A stretch of DNA of 64,000 bases from Uloborus plumipes. Taxonomy: Eukaryota; Arthropoda; Arachnida; Araneae; Uloboridae. Below are positions 34,701-46,657 of this stretch, piece after piece. Under the pieces are notes generated by a model that saw only the letters and a list, made by a program, of their open reading frames with translations, was not told the origin of the DNA and made no database searches. Location of the stretch: the NCBI GenBank assembly GCA_038373865.1, contig JAXGGA010005175.1:1-64000 (forward strand). Direction: 5' to 3'. Within the stretch, counting starts at the first letter, position 1. Every line of letters begins with the position of its first letter. A program made the translations under genes and the position numbers.

Positions 34701-35042
34701 AACTTTAAACTTATTTTTGCAAACCACTTGTTATTTGAATTCAGTTTGGAGCTAAACATTAAATTTATTAACATATGTGTATTAAAGAAGATAGTCATTC
34801 ATGCACTATCTTCTTTGTTATTGTAAACTCTATTGACTAATACATAGTATATATTTTTAATGTTAATGAATATAGTGATCTCTCATCATTTGCAAATCTA
34901 GTGCATTTTCCCAAGAAGTGGTATCATTCTTTCATGGAGCAGCGGGTAGTCATTATAATTAAAACGTTAATGTTTAGTTTCCAAAATTAGATGACGGCAT
35001 ATTGTCCTTTACGAAGCAAAACTGCACAAGGAATTAAATTTA
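31765..35042. other. AT-rich intron; two perfect short hairpins
   Basis: A 14-bp perfect inverted repeat with a 10-nt loop lies at 31864-31901 (TTCCAGTACAACTT), and a 12-bp one with a 9-nt loop at 34784-34816 (AAAGAAGATAGT). No gene: the 97-codon Lys/Leu-rich frame at 33412-33705 and others resemble nothing. Confidence 0.45.
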
Positions 35043-35181
35043 GCTGAGAGGGTTCACTGGTTAAGTGGACATTCATGAGGTATTTAACATGCGGAGTAAT
35101 CATATGATATCGACACGGACGGTTTTCTGCATCTGGAAAGTATACCAACTGGAGCCGGGGTTCGAACTCGAAACTCTCAGC
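35043..35181 (+). repeat. tRNA-like sequence with a long insert (SINE head or tRNA pseudogene)
   Basis: The ends GCTGAGAG and CTCTCAGC pair perfectly like an acceptor stem. TCAC-TGGTTAA-GTGG (from 35054) forms a D-arm with an A-box-like TGGTTAAGTGG. GGGGTTCGAACTC (35156-35168) supplies a T-loop and B box. The distance between the boxes is about 100 nt, far longer than in a tRNA. A short A-rich tail follows at 35203-35212. It may be a SINE head or a tRNA pseudogene with an insertion; a functional tRNA is unlikely. Confidence 0.4.
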
Positions 35182-35212
35182 ATAAAATGACCTATTAGGA
35201 CATAAAAAAAAG

Positions 35213-38200
35213 AAGCTATTAAGGGGAAGCTACATCCTTCGAGTCATCGATTTAGCTATAACTTGGTATGTTGAAATAGACTTGCTGAAAGAGACCTCAG
35301 GTTCGCAACTTAGAAATAAGAGGAAAATAGCTTTCGAAAATGTTAATCTCACCATTTCTCCATAGTCCGAACATACGATCTTGAAGTTTTTGCATCAAAA
35401 TAGGCAGCTTGTAAGTTTTTATGCAGAGTAATTTTACAGAAACATTTATTGATCAACATAATTAATTGTAAATAATAACACTGCGAAATTGCCATTATTG
35501 CAAGCAAAATTGCCAGTTTGGACAAATGATGAGATTTACTTTTTCAACAGCAATTTCTCCCTTATTTCTGAGTTGTTCACTTTAGGCCTCTAGATATATA
35601 CTGCACAAGCAAGTGACTCTAAGGGTGTAAGCACCCGGCACCCATTGTTAACAAAAAAATCAAAAACTAAGAGATAAGCGGCTTCATAACACTCAAATAC
35701 AAAAAAAAAATGTGCTGAACTTCTCTGGAACCTTAAAAGCTTTGCCAAATTTTCAGCTGAATTAATTAGTATATTTCAGCATTTTTTTTTTATTCTCTTG
35801 TTTTTCTCTTATTTTTTCATATGTGTATACTTGTGTGTATATAGGTATGTAGTAGGGTGTATCGAAAAAAAACTTTTTTTCGAAATTCAATTTACTAAGT
35901 TGATAAACAGTTGCCCCTACCTACCCACATATTTCACAAAAAAATTTAGTCTAATCAAAAATTGTTTAGGTGGAATCCTGGGTCGTTGAACATAAGTCAT
36001 TTGAGAGAAAATTTATTCTGAATGTATCAATAACAAAGTTGTCTGTTGCTAAAAGTATAACAGTATACGATAGGTTCTCATCGAAAATGAAGCAATCATT
36101 TGATATGATGTTAGAAAAATACGTTTACGCTCAAGGACTACGTTACGCTAAAGGACGCTATCGAGTCCTTTACATATATTTTTTTGAATTACTTTCCATT
36201 TTAATATACTTGTTTTGCTCATTTATTTACGTCAGATTTTTTTTCTGTATGTAAAATACTTACAAGTACTCTTTTGTCAATACTAACTTAATGTTTGTTG
36301 CTAAAGAGTAGAAATATATTTAACTGAAGTATAAACAGTAAATTTTTCTCAAAGAGGCAAAAAAAAAGTGCGAAGTTGCTTCGAAAAAAGGTTCAAAAAA
36401 CAATGAAAAGGATAAACCTCAACCGAAAAAGTACTTCAACAATACTACAAAGAGTTTAGTTTTCCTTTGGGGTTCTGACCATAAAATTTCGTGCATTAAA
36501 AACTAAACAAAAAGAAAAAGGAAGCATAAAAAATAGAATAAAAAGTAAAATGGTATTTGCCGGCGCTGCTTTTTTTTCTTTCTTTCTTTTGTTTCTTTTT
36601 TTTTTTTTTTGAGTTTTATCCCTCTCTTTTCTATGAATTACGAAGTATCAATGCATAGCTTCATATTGCTTTTATTGCTACTTTCATTTGAAAAGTTGTG
36701 TTACAGAGAATTAAATTTAAAATAAACTTTAACGCATCCAGCTTGTGAAAAATTCCAATGGATGAATATTATATAGAATAAATAGTTTTGATTGTTGTTA
36801 TTATAGGGAATAATTATTTTAAGAAGCTAAAAAAGACACACTATAAACTGTTTTGCATTGCGGTTTGAAAGATTAAGTTATTTTTCTTATTTTATTAGAA
36901 CATTTAAAATTCAAAATAGGAAGAGGAAACATAGACAATTACACTGAAGGGTTTTCTTTGTTTTTATTGTCAACTAACTTAAAGGTTATACAGAACTCGG
37001 GTTTTAAAAATGATTTCTTAGGAAATTTAATATTAAAAAATTATCACCAATAGAAGTGGGTTTTTTTCCTGCAACAAAGAATAATTCAGTGAATAAATTG
37101 TGATTAAAAATGAAAAAAGCAATCCACCCTTCAAAATATTACGAATTAAAATCCTTCAATATTATAAAATGTATCGTTTATAAAAAAATAGTCGATATAA
37201 TATTGCATCCATAATGACGCAATAATTAATCTCAAACTTAAAGTACTAACTCAGTATCGATAGTTGTTCAAGTCCGTTACGGTTATTTGTAAATGTTTAT
37301 GCATAAAAGGAGCTGTAGTAACTGAATAAATTTTTTAATTAAATTATTTTTGGTTTTTTGTTGTTGTTTTGGGCTTTTTGTTGCTATAACATGTTTTTTG
37401 TTTAAAACACGAAACGATTTCTGTTCATTCAAACTAACCAGGAGACCGTAGGATAAAGTAATAATGACAGAAAATTAAATCGAAGCAATCGAAAGAACTT
37501 TATATAATATGTATCTGGACGCATCACTTATTTGCCCTCGAGACTCCGTTATCGGATATGAGAGCTCTGAAAGTGTGCAGAAAATGTTTAGCAAATTAGC
37601 CTAATTTAACGACTTTTTTGTTTTGAAACAAACGTTATTGGACAAAAGGACTTTTTTTTCAATATTTTCTCTAGAAATCACTCATTCACAATCTACTATC
37701 TTATATTATAATATATACATTTAGTTTTATTATAAACAAAGAAAATCCCTGTAATGTTTTTTTTTCCTTCGAAAAAGATATTTTCTCAGATAAGAAAGCT
37801 GTTTCTTTTCTCAGTTTAGGTTCTTATTTTCTTCCTTTATTCCTAAATGATGGGTCTCCTTAACTTATATTCCATTAAACTCGATAAATGAGTCCATTAA
37901 AATGGATGAATGGATGATTTTGAACTCTCAGGAAGCCTGAATCTCTCGGCGATCTCTTCAGTTTTTCATTAAACTTCATTCTTCAACTTTAGTCTTCCTA
38001 TCAGCCATCATTGGCTCGTTTGAACAAGGAAACGAAATCTTTAATTCGGGTAATGGAATGAGGTAAGATACGACACTCCTTCTAAATTACCAGAATTAGA
38101 AATTCGTTCAGATCGTAAGAAATCGGACTTCTGAAAATGATCAAATGCAGCAAAATGGTAGGGCGATCTTCTTCCTTTTTTATTTTCTCGACCAAGATCA

Positions 38201-38679
38201 TTTGATGAAATAGTAATGAATGCTTCAATCATTTAGAAGGAATTCGTTCCCATCCTTTCTTGAATAGCTAATGTGTAGCGCCTTTAAAGTAATTTCGTTT
38301 TGTTAAAAACTCTTCCACTCATTAATGTTGCAGAAATATATGAGGAAAAAAATTAGTAATTTGTTTTTGGTGTAAATAATACACAGTTCTCTACTTTTGA
38401 TCTTTTTTTTCTAAGTTTTTGGTGAACATTAGCCAATTTCTACTTATTTGACAATATTAATTTATCAAATCAAAAATTTATTACTCAGCTAAACATTAGG
38501 GTTTTTTCCCTTCTCAAAATTTATTCGCTTTACATGGTTGACATTTTTAGTCACTTAACATAAAATTACATTTTGATTAGCAATTTTTTTTAATTATAAT
38601 ATTCTATGTTATTAGGAGTTAGGTTTTAAATACTTATCTCTTGCTGATATATAAGGTAAAGATTGATAACGTACTACCT
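35213..38679. other. AT-rich intron, nothing recognisable
   Basis: Pyrimidine tract at 36570-36610. Frames at 35798-35989, 35970-36254 and 38041-38232 show no domain. No TIR pair found. Confidence 0.45.
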
Positions 38680-38687
38680 TGACAGAC

Positions 38688-39130
38688 CATTAGCGTATCC
38701 AGGAATTGATTTTGGGGGGTGCACATCGAGCATCGACACTGTGATGAGAAAGGAAAAAAATCAAGAAATATGGTGAAATTTTAAAAACGCAGTATTTTGA
38801 TTTAATTTTTTCTATTGAACGTTGCTCAAAGATTTTTTTTTTCACAAAAATGAATATCTTGCAAGAACAATAAGGCGCGGGTACATCGCTCATTTTCCTC
38901 TTACATTTCCACAATTACAGAATAACAATTAGTTTTGCTTCTTATTGTCGAAAACAGAAAATAATATGACAATATTTCAGTGTCCATAAAGTATTTTTCA
39001 TTGAAAAAACCCGAAGCATATTTACATGAAGGTTACATGTTTTTTCAAAATTCGGTGCCACCATTTTTTAGTCTTACAAAATCTTGGGGGGTGCATTGGT
39101 CCCTTGGCACCCCCCCTGGATACGCCACTG
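38688..39130. mobile_element. hAT-type MITE, 443 bp
   Basis: Right end inverted reads CAGTGGCGTATCCAGG; left end is CATTAGCGTATCCAGG. Both ends continue into G-runs and GGGGGGTGCA. An exact 8-bp duplication TGACAGAC flanks it (38680-38687 and 39131-39138), as in hAT elements starting CA(G). Caution: TGACAGACGT also recurs just downstream, so part of the flank identity could be local. The 74-codon minus frame is an ORF across it. Confidence 0.75.
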
Positions 39131-39190
39131 TGACAGACGTCAAGGTAGTTACGTGACAGACGTAGGTTACCTTGACAGACGTATGTAACA
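39131..39190. repeat. Short repeats of TGACAGACGT
   Basis: TGACAGACGT or a near copy occurs at 39131, 39152 and 39169, spaced about 20 bp, with AAGGTAGTTACG / AGGTTACCTTG between them. It looks like a small local tandem array that was the target of the preceding hAT insertion. Confidence 0.6.
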
Positions 39191-40926
39191 CTTTTACTAT
39201 ACTTTACGAATATCTAAATTTAACACAATTACCATGATCTCACTTAAAGCGTCTATGTCTTTAGATTTTAGTATACTATTATGGATGATTTGACAACAAA
39301 TACTAACTACTCCAGCTACAGGACCCTATGGTTTGGGGACTACAGTCCGAGCAAACTCATAATTGAGTAGGTTAAATGTTTAAACTTCTTTATTTTTAAA
39401 TTTCTTATTAAATACTCATATAAAATATTACTGCAGATTTTTTTTTTCAAAAATTAAAAGAAATTGTCAGAATATATGTCGAATGTTTTAAAAAAAGAAG
39501 GCCATATAATTTGCTCATGTAATTCGCTCGCATGTGATTGTTTTAACAAAAGCAAATTGGAGTAAACGCTGCTTTTAAGTTTACTCCAACGTAAAAAAAT
39601 CGTTATTTTTCCATCGCTGTAGGTGAACGTACAACTTTTTTAAGTGATAATACAAGAAACTTAGTGCAATTCATTACCAATAAAATTACCAACTTTTTAA
39701 TGATCTTAAACTCTATAGCTTGAAAAAATAAAAAAAACTAATATAATTAAATATAAATCTCAATTGTTAATGATACTTTCAGTTAAAAATATAATACGCA
39801 AGCAAATAACAAAATTATGCAAAACACTAAAAATAAAAGCTAAATATTTCGCTGCAGTTCATGTATAAGCAATTGTTTCAACAAAAGTAATTCGAATAGA
39901 TTAATTAAAATTTATTCCTTTAAAATAAATAAGCCTTAACTATGTTGAATAGAAATTTATATCTTTTGCCGAGCCTAAGGCTCTTTTCTGCATTCGCTTA
40001 ATTGCGATCGTATTTTATTCGTAGAAAATAAATGGCATCGCTTTAATATCCGATTCCTTTACTTTTCGAAAGCATGAAATTAAATTTATTAAAACTTTAT
40101 TCTCGATTTTCTCGTTATTTTTCTTATAAATGAGCCCTTATGAACTATACTCTGATTAATTGTTGTACTAAGATCAAATTTGTAAAAATATATTTTTATC
40201 TTATCTTCAAGATTCAAAGCTCAAACAAAATACAAGTGATTATTTTTTCTGTTCAATTTATACAAAAAAGAAAAACGTCACGTCCAATTTGACTTTAATA
40301 TCGAAAGAAAAAATCCAAGAACGCATAGCATAATCATCATAAACGAATTATAGTAATGACCGTCACACAGTTAGCAGCCGGCGTCAAGTAATTATTTTAA
40401 CGACCAGAGAGTGAGGATTATATTTTAATACTTGATACACTTAAAGCATATCTTAAGACTTAGGAAAATGTGAGGGTGAAATGAGAGCTTTATGAGAGGC
40501 CATAAAACCTCTCCAGTTCTGTAAGGAGCGATATTGTACATGTACCAAAGGAGGCTGAGGTAAATAGTTGCCTTACGACAATGGCACGCTGTAAGCAGAT
40601 GAAGGTGAACGTTACAGAATTGTTTTCGATGATAATTATGGGTGAAATTGCTTTCCATTAAGGTCAGATGTTATGAAAAGAACCAAGTTGTTTATGTCTA
40701 AATAGTTGTGTTGACATTCAAATGTAATAGTATTTTTGGTAAATGGATTCGGTGTGTTTCTGATTAACTGAATAGAAGCTGTCCAAAAACAAGTTTTTCC
40801 CACCTCTTAATGCGTTTATGAATGCATTGCCGTTAATTACGAATTTAGTGATTATCATGTTAATATTATTTCTCCTACAAGAATTTCAAGACTTTAACGT
40901 ACCATCCGAAGATATTTCTACCATTA
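39191..40926. other. AT-rich intron, nothing recognisable
   Basis: No gene, TIR pair or tandem array seen. The 77-codon minus frame at 40425-40658 has no domain. Confidence 0.5.
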
Positions 40927-41295
40927 CACTGTTAAAAATGAATGTTGTTTTTACAGTATAATACAGCTGATTTTATAGAAACAAACTAAAAATGGCTAAT
41001 TTTACAGTTAATATACAGTTACTATACAGTATACAGTACTATAAAATTGTCAATTTTACAGCAATAAACTGTAAAATTGCTAATTTTAATTTATTACCGT
41101 GCATTTTACAGTTTTAAACTAGAATGTCAGCTGCCAGTATTATACCGTTTTTACAGTATAACACAGATAAGTTTTACGGCAATAAACTGTAAAATTGCTG
41201 GTTTTACAGTTTATTACTGTGCATTTTACAGTTTTAAATTGGAACCTCAGCTGCCAGTACTATACTGTAAAAACAATAGTTTATTTTTCGCAGTG
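40927..41295. mobile_element. ACTGTAAA-family MITE, copy 3
   Basis: 369 bp, starting CACTGTTAAAAATGAATG and ending with the inverse (TTATTTTTCGCAGTG). TA lies outside both ends (40925-40926 and 41296-41297). Interior AAACTGTAAAATTGC units alternate with inverses; CTGCCAGTATTATAC is shared with copies 1, 2 and 4. It is the most complete short copy and best defines the family. Confidence 0.75.
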
Positions 41296-41297
41296 TA

Positions 41298-41943
41298 TAT
41301 AGTTAAAAAACAATTTTTTTCTGCACTGTAGCTTTCGTACTGTTAAATATGTTTTTTCATTCACAAGAAAAATAATGCCTTGCGCATTCAAAAAGTTAGT
41401 ATGAATTAGCAATTAAAACTGATGATCATTTTGCTTTCATTTGCATTTTATTGCAAAAAACTCTGGATGCCTTAAATTACTTTTCGACTCATGGCACTAA
41501 TTACAACATAACAGCTTTATTAAAATTGGTCGACGTGACCAGAACCAGTTCTGGAAGTTTACCTTCAACTCATTATCACTTCTAGCCTACTAGAAATTTC
41601 TTGAAATAAGAAGTGAACTGAAAGTATGATGGAGCTACGTCCGAAACATTGGCTCACAGCAAAATGAATTTAGCAGTGTCCGGTCTCCTACTATCCGTCA
41701 TTGTTATTTTCACTCATCTTGCTGTCTTACAGTTTCTCTACTTTAGCGAATTTCCGTGGGTTAAGCACTTGTGGCGTTCAAAACGGCTGTTACTTCACAG
41801 CTAGTTAACCATAGAACTGTTTATAGTTTTTGTTTGGACTTTCAAGCTCTGTGACTTAATTAAATTATGAGTCAAATTACTTTTCATTTTTGACTCTAAG
41901 GTTCCTCAGAAATTTGAAGCACATACTGATGGAGTATTAAAAC
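41298..41943. other. AT-rich intron, nothing recognisable
   Basis: Only a small palindrome CCAGAACCAGTTCTGG near 41539 stands out; no gene. Confidence 0.5.
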
Positions 41944-41945
41944 TA

Positions 41946-42174
41946 CCGTAAAGTCAGGTTACTTGGACCCTAAGGGGTTACTTGAGCCCATTACAGTAAA
42001 CTGATAAAATCTAGGTTTGGTACTTATTAGTTGAAAGACTTGCACGTAGTTCCTCATTTCTCCTCTAGGTAGAAGCACTCTGCAGTCTCTAATGCTAGTA
42101 CCAAACCCAGATTTTATCATTTTACAGTGAGCTCAAGTAACCTCCTTGTGGGTCCAAGTAACCCGACTTTACGG
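41946..42174. mobile_element. CCGTAAAGTC MITE, copy 2 (229 bp)
   Basis: Nearly identical to the copy at 24462-24707, including TTGCACGTAGTTCCTC and AGAAGCACTCTGCAGTC. TA flanks both ends. It lacks a short segment near the right end relative to copy 1. Close similarity suggests recent spread. Confidence 0.85.
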
Positions 42175-42176
42175 TA

Positions 42177-42377
42177 TCCCAATTCTTTTACAAAGGAAAT
42201 TCTTAAAAAATGATTTCAACAGTTATATTTCTATATCTTATTAGATTTCGATAACAATTCAAATTTTATAACTTTAAGCATAATAGCCCAGAGCCTATAG
42301 TATCCTGTAAAATATAGAGGAATAAAAATGACGTTAATTTATCTTAATGTTTGAATCAACGAATTTAGTATTTAAAA
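42177..42377. other. Short spacer, nothing recognisable
   Basis: AT-rich DNA between two elements. Confidence 0.5.
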
Positions 42378-43014
42378 AATATTTTTGGAAAAAAAAATAG
42401 AACCGACTTCAGTTGGAAATTGCTCTAAAAAGTAAAAAATAATTTTTTTCTTTGAACACCATCGAAACTACTTTTAAACATAAGTTTTGAAGTCGGCGCA
42501 AAAACGATCGGTAAAATGATATTTAACCATATTTTGCCAACATTTTTTCAAAAAAACCATTGAAAATTAAAAGCAGAATATTTGTACCATTAAACGAATG
42601 TGTGGTAATCAATGAAATGAATCCATTAAAATTTATATTTATAGTTGAATTGTAGTTGCGTATGATTCTATACATTGTTTTTGCGCCGACTTCAAAACTT
42701 ATGTTTAAAAGTAGTTTCGATGGTGTTCAAAGAAAACATTTTCAAACAACATTTTTTCAAAAAAACCATTGAAAATTAAAAGCAGAATATTTGTACCATT
42801 AAACGAATGTGTGGTAATCAATGAAATGAATCCATTAAAATTTATATTTATAGTTGAATTGTAGTTGCGTATGATTCTATACATTGTTTTTGCGCCGACT
42901 TCAAAACTTATGTTTAAAAGTAGTTTCGATGGTGTTCAAAGAAAAAAATTATTTTTTACTTTTTAGAGCAATTTCCAACTGAAGTCGGTTCTATTTTTTT
43001 TTCCAAAAATATTT
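42378..43014. mobile_element. Foldback element with 130-bp inverted ends and internal 209-bp tandem duplication
   Basis: 42378-42510 and 42884-43014 are near-perfect inverses (e.g. GAACCGACTTCAGTTGGAAA versus TTTCCAACTGAAGTCGGTTC). Between them two nearly identical units lie head to tail, starting at 42541 and 42750 (period 209), each containing ATTTGTACCATTAAACGAAT and ending in the inner part of the right inverted repeat. So the right end was partly duplicated. No coding sequence. Confidence 0.75.
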
Positions 43015-43065
43015 TATTTCATTCTTTTTAGTGTAAATGCACTTAAAATAATCAAAATATAGTTA

Positions 43066-43427
43066 AAAAACCATGCAGCTGTTCAAAAAACTTGCAGACC
43101 TGGTCTCAATCTCATTCCATCAGAAACTTCAACCCGACGCTTTTAACCACTTGACCATCGGGTAGCTCATTGAAGTAAGGATTTATGCACATTGTTTTTA
43201 AATGACATGAAATTTTAGTTTTTCGATCATAACTTTTTTTCTAGTGAACAAATATCATCATATGATATGAATACATGGTACCTAAGTTAACCATCTCCTA
43301 TCGATTTTAAAAAAATCGTCCAAATCGGTTCAGTAGATCAGATGTTATGTGCGAACAAACAGACTAAAAAAAAATACGCTTTGAATTGAGAACCTCCTCC
43401 TTTTTTGAAGTCGGTTAAAAATTGAAA
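43066..43427 (-). repeat. SINE-like unit with AACCGACTTCA end, copy 1
   Basis: Minus-strand reading starts TTTTTAACCGACTTCAAAAA, continues AGGAGGAGGTTCTCAATTC, passes AACATCTGATCTACTGAACC, and ends in a tRNA-like segment. Direct copy at 44131-44487 with point differences. Its AACCGACTTCA end resembles the ends of the adjacent foldback element, so both may be parts of one family. Confidence 0.55.
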
Positions 43428-44130
43428 GTAAAAGTAAGTAATTTGAATTGTGGGAGAAGGAGTTAGAGTAAGACTTGGAAAATCGGTGCAAGTTTTTGCT
43501 TTTCATGGAAAATAATTTTCAACTAAAGTGGACTCTTTAGCTTTTTTCAAACACCACAAATCAAAATCTTATTTTTTAAAAATGTGTGTCACTTTAATGA
43601 TCGTAGTATTTAGTAGTGCAAAAAAAAAAAAACATTACACAGCAGATTTTTCCCAATAACTCAACACTCATGGTGTTTGATACATTTTATTTGTATGTAA
43701 TGATGTTTTTTAGTCACAACCAATATGAAAATCACAAAAAATAGTTACATTAATTTTTAACATTTATTTATCATCTTCAGAATTTTTGACTTTTAATTTT
43801 ACCTTGAATTTGACGTAAATGCAAGGTATAAAATACAGAATTTTATAAAGGTACAAAAATTAACATAATATAATTGATTGTGTATATAATTTTTGAAAAA
43901 ATAATATAGGTGCCGCAAATCAAAAACCATTTATTGCCACAATCGATTCAAAGCCCCCAAAAATGGCGCAAACGTCTATGAGAAAATTCTACAGCATCGA
44001 AGGACCCCATTGCCAATTTTAACAAAGATCCGACCAAAACTGTCATTTTGTACCATAAAAAATATGGGGCATATTCCCATGGGAGGATGTACCTGCATAA
44101 GGACGTTACAATCATTAAAATCATTTAAAA
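43428..44130. other. AT-rich spacer, nothing recognisable
   Basis: Contains a poly(A) run at 43620-43632 and no recognised element or gene. The 70-codon frame at 44010-44222 runs into the next SINE-like unit. Confidence 0.4.
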
Positions 44131-44487
44131 AAGAAACATGCAGCTATTCGAAAAAATCCTTGCAGACCTGGACTCGATCTCATTCCATCAGGAAGTTCAA
44201 CCTGACGCGCAGAACCACTTGACCATCGGGTCGCTCATTGAAGTAATTATTTACGATAGCACATATTGTTTTAAATGTCATGAAATGTTAATTTTTCAAT
44301 CATAACTTTTTTTCTAGTGAACAAATATCGTCATATAAGTACATGGTACCTAAGTTACACCATCTTCTATCGATTAAAAAAAATTGTCCAAATCGGTTCA
44401 GTAGATCAGATGTTATGTGCGAACAAACAAAAAAAAAAGTATACGCTTTGAATTGAGAACCTCCTCCTTTTTTGAAGTCGGTTAAAA
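44131..44487 (-). repeat. SINE-like unit with AACCGACTTCA end, copy 2, tRNA-like segment
   Basis: On the minus strand TGGTCAAGTGG (plus 44215-44225) fits a pol III A box, and AGATCGAGTCC (plus 44170-44180) is close to a B box, with TCTGCGCGTCAGGTTGAAC between. The tRNA-like part lies at the far (3') side of the AACCGACTTCA end, unusual for a SINE, where it is normally 5'. The unit may therefore be composite. The 71-codon frame at 44300-44515 is chance. Confidence 0.55.
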
Positions 44488-44489
44488 AA

Positions 44490-45904
44490 CAAAACGCAGC
44501 TAGCATCACCGCCAATCTATAGTGGTTTCAAATCCTAAAAGATCCATACTCCGGTTATAGTTCAGACTAGACTCATGGTACAAGAAAGTTAAGTTTTGTG
44601 TTGCATGTGGTTAAATTGCTAGACTTCTTCAATAAACATATTACAGAAACAAACTAAAGTGTTCTAAAGCATCTGAAGTGTGTCATTTTCTAGAACAAGC
44701 CTCAAGGGTTTTATTCTTATTTAAGGCGTTCTCTATTACCGAAGACGTTTAACAACTGCAAACCAAGATGTTAAAAGTGGATCATAAAAATCAAACAAAT
44801 TAATGACCATTGTTGAGGAAGTTTTCTTTGTGCGTGGTATCATTTATGGCATGAAATGCACGCAAGAGTACGCTTAGAAGAATCGTTAGTCAGAAAATAA
44901 TTTCAAGACGTGTTTGTCAAGAAAACACAGTGTCACAAGGGCATTGCACTTATCACGAAGCCAGTTTTAGACCCTTAGACTCAGCAGGGATATTTTACGT
45001 AAGTATCGTTAAAATATGTTTGTCCAAATTTAATAAAAATCAAAAACAAAAATGAAAGTTGTACACTTACTTTACACATAAAAAAAAATATTTGAAAATT
45101 TATTACCTATTACAAACAAGCAGCATATAATAAGATAAAAAAAATTATTTTTTATTTCTGTGCTACGAAAATATAACTTGAATATATCCCTTATTATATG
45201 AAATAAAATGCTTATTTTTGTGTTTAATAAATAAATAAAGTAAAAATATTACTGTAGCGGACAAGCACAATAATTTAATTGAAATTTAATTAACTTGTTT
45301 GTGTGTTGTATGGTTATTACTTTATTTATGCCGTGTTAACTTTTATATAAATGGAATAACTTAAAAGGGGAAGCAAATTTGTGTTAAATTCTAAAGGATG
45401 ATTAAAAAACCTGAATATGCTTTTGCCGATGTTTTAAGGTTTGAATAAGAGAATTAGTGCGTATTAGTAATATTTAAAAAGCTGAAGTGAAATAAGAAAA
45501 AAAGAGTAAATTGTAATGCACCATGACTGCTGACTGAAATCAATTTTTATGTTGCGTATTTGAAAATCAATTTTAGTCTTCTGAACCAAAAATAAATAAG
45601 TTAAAAAAATAAAGTAAATGAATAAACAACAATTTATGCAAGATTTTTGAGTTAGAAAAAATCAGCTAATATTTTAGATAAGTAATTGTGTAAAACTTCG
45701 TTATTTGTCAGATTGCGACAACCCTTAAACTACTACAAGTTCATACATTGAGAAAGCGTATTTGTTCGATTATCTGCAACAATGCTATATTATTTCTCTG
45801 AGTCACATTTCCTGATTTTAGCTTAGAGTTTTCCGTTTTTAATTTAGAAACATTGAATGTAAAATCTTATGAGAAACTGTTCTTTCTTATTATTATAAAA
45901 TGGA
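44490..45904. other. AT-rich intron, nothing recognisable
   Basis: No gene, TIR pair or tandem array seen. Confidence 0.5.
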
Positions 45905-46473
45905 ATATATGAAGGGCTTAGATGCAAAACTCACATTCTCCAAATTTTGCGATTTTGAGTTATGCATATCACCGTGTTCGTCTTGTAAAGGACAATTGAG
46001 CTGTAATACTGTTTTGGATCAAAACCAATATTTTAATGCATAAGAAAAATATTAAAAATCACGTTTGGATGCAAAACTCACATTATCCAACAGCTTGTTT
46101 GGAGCAAAACTCACATTCTCCAGTCCACCACTCAGAGAGCGCTTTAGTGCATCATGGGATTGAATTCAAACATTCTACGCTGAACTCTCATTTTGGTGTT
46201 TGATTAGACTTTATTTAGTTTTGGTATCACAGTTGTAACTTTACTATTTAGTATAATGGACGAATTAGTTCAGCCTTCCACAGGACTAACCATAAAGAAG
46301 AAAAGGACACCTGAGCATTAGAAGCGAGCTTAAGTTAAAAACGCAAGATTAGTATGGTACTAGACCAACTATTTATATGAATTTAGTTTAAACTTTACCA
46401 AACTGTTCTGTACCAAGTAACCACTCCTGTCCAATAGTATTATAGAAATCTATAAGTGCTGGACAATTTCTGC

Positions 46474-46650
46474 AAGCCCGTCATTTAGAGGGGCAGGGGG
46501 TCAATTGCTCCCCCCCCCCACTTTTAGAAAGCAATGTATTTACATACAAGTGGACGTAATTTTGTATTGACATTGAGTTTTCACACTCCCCCCCCCCACC
46601 AGGCTCGTCATTTAGGAGGGGCAGGGGGGGTCAGTTGCTCCCCTTTTTCA
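46474..46650. mobile_element. Partial copies of the GCCCGTCATTTAGG hAT MITE
   Basis: CAAGCCCGTCATTTAGAGG (46474) and CAGGCTCGTCATTTAGGAGG (46600) are two left ends in the same orientation, each followed by GGGGCAGGGGG and TCA(A/G)TTGCTCCCC. The first continues through TGTATTTACAT as in the complete copy at 59219-59402. No right terminus is visible, so this is a truncated or rearranged dimer. Confidence 0.6.
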
Positions 46651-46657
46651 TACATTA

